A DNA stretch of 5,053 nt, taken from assembly GCA_003488415.1 (NCBI GenBank), contig DNLQ01000229.1:1-5053 (forward strand). The letters run 5' to 3'. Under the pieces are notes generated by a model, which was not told the origin of the DNA, made no database searches, and saw only the letters and a program-made list of their open reading frames with translations. Both the position numbers and the translations under genes were made by a program. Positions 4,317 through 5,053 of this stretch are shown piece after piece; within the stretch, counting starts at the first letter, position 1, and each line of letters begins with the position of its first letter. Origin of the DNA: Ruminococcus sp. Lineage in GTDB: Bacteria > Bacillota > Clostridia > Oscillospirales > Ruminococcaceae.

Positions 4317-5053
4317 TTTACGTTCCTCCTGTTGTTGTTTCTGTTTGATCCTATGAGTGCCATTACCGCTGCAAGAGCAGCTCCAGCTATGAGTAATATC
4401 CAGCAGATGCTGTCATTGATCCCGTATGCGTTTGAAAAGTCCATTTTGAACTCAGGAAGCTCAGGCTTCATGCCCAGCAGCGCCATTACTGCTGCATCTG
4501 AGAAGAAATATGCGGCTGCGGAGAAGAGTATGCAGGATGCAGCCTTGAGAAATCCGTTCCACTTAGGAAGGCGTATCAGTGCGAACATTCCCCACATATA
4601 TGCCAGTGCAGGTACTGAGTAGGCAGCGGCTATACGGAAGAAATTCGAGCTGTCCTTGCTGCTGATGCCGAGCCATATCATCATCATGGCATATGTCAGT
4701 GTGTAGACCGACACTACAGCAAGCAGCTTGTTGTTGCCGAGTCTCTCAGCTACCGGCTTTGCCCTGACCACAAAGGGGGTGAACACCAGGGACAGTCCGA
4801 AGAGTACTGAAAGTGCTGCTGTCATGAACCAGCTTCCGCCGGAGTAGATATTGCATACTCCCAGCAGAGCCATCAGACTCACGGTAAAGCTGCCTAAAGT
4901 CCACAGTCCCTTGTTTTCCGGGACCATAAGAGGAACTACTATCAGCGAGATCGGTATGAACATCGCTGTCAGCACGATGAAGAACCAGCTAAGTCCTGAG
5001 CCTGCGGCAAGGTCAACGATAAGGCATATCAGTATCGGCAGGGGGAATACCCC
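4313..5053 (-). CDS. Multi-pass membrane protein, 5' end beyond the window
   Basis: The frame is open from the right edge (codon 5053-5051) to TGA at 4315-4313, giving 246 visible C-terminal residues. A GTG at 4975 is only an internal valine codon: the 26 residues before it continue the same membrane-protein pattern, and no ribosome binding site precedes it. About eight hydrophobic segments are visible, near residues 2-17, 22-44, 50-70, 76-96, 109-130, 138-160, 166-193 and 215-235. There is a non-membrane stretch (KPELPEFKMDFSNAYGINDS) before the last helix and a polar NRNNNRRNVK tail, probably cytoplasmic. I see no transporter or enzyme motif. The ATGA overlap with the DUF4097 gene marks one operon. 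In Firmicutes such a pair often follows a PadR-type regulator and involves a DUF1700/HAAS membrane protein; whether this protein carries a HAAS domain depends on the missing N-terminus. Confidence 0.85.
   Translation of the reverse strand, partial: GVFPLPILICLIVDLAAGSGLSWFFIVLTAMFIPISLIVVPLMVPENKGLWTLGSFTVSLMALLGVCNIYSGGSWFMTAALSVLFGLSLVFTPFVVRAKPVAERLGNNKLLAVVSVYTLTYAMMMIWLGISSKDSSNFFRIAAAYSVPALAYMWGMFALIRLPKWNGFLKAASCILFSAAAYFFSDAAVMALLGMKPELPEFKMDFSNAYGINDSICWILLIAGAALAAVMALIGSNRNNNRRNVK

Overview
The window reads as chromosomal DNA of a low-to-moderate GC Gram-positive, most likely an anaerobic Firmicute of the Ruminococcus / Oscillospiraceae type. The signs are strong GGAGG ribosome binding sites about 7-8 bases before each chromosomal start, consensus SigA-type promoters, frequent ATA isoleucine codons, and lipoprotein and membrane families common in gut Clostridia. 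The genus is an inference from style, not from a marker gene.

Layout. (1) Positions about 3-1128 hold one apparently intact IS630-family insertion sequence: related terminal inverted repeats, a candidate TA target duplication, its own promoter inside the left repeat, and one 348-codon DD36E transposase whose start sits almost on the predicted transcription start. (2) Just right of the element lie a perfect-consensus promoter pointing left into the element and a long hairpin that ends the next leftward gene. The element therefore seems to have landed immediately downstream of the promoter of a gene lying to the left, outside the window. (3) A leftward gene (1257-1724) encodes a small membrane-anchored protein of unknown function. 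(4) Divergent from it, with its own good promoter, a rightward gene (2047-3075) encodes a DUF4349 lipoprotein with a coiled coil and a C-terminal membrane anchor. (5) A convergent intergenic region of about 300 bases (3076-3377) carries a 16-bp GC-rich hairpin with alternative pairings, other small hairpins, and a terminator. (6) Two leftward, translationally coupled genes fill the right side: a multi-pass membrane protein running off the right edge, and a DUF4097 lipoprotein with regular SSG repeats. They overlap by four bases (ATGA).

Biology. Apart from the insertion sequence, all four genes encode envelope proteins: two lipoproteins, one single-pass and one multi-pass membrane protein. A membrane protein followed by a DUF4097 protein resembles Firmicute envelope modules that often begin with a PadR-type regulator and a DUF1700/HAAS protein; those would lie beyond the right edge and cannot be confirmed here. 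I see no CRISPR array, tRNA, rRNA, recognised riboswitch or defence system. The points most worth a second look are the promoter aimed into the insertion sequence, the near-leaderless transposase, the strict SSG periodicity, and the structured convergent intergenic region.
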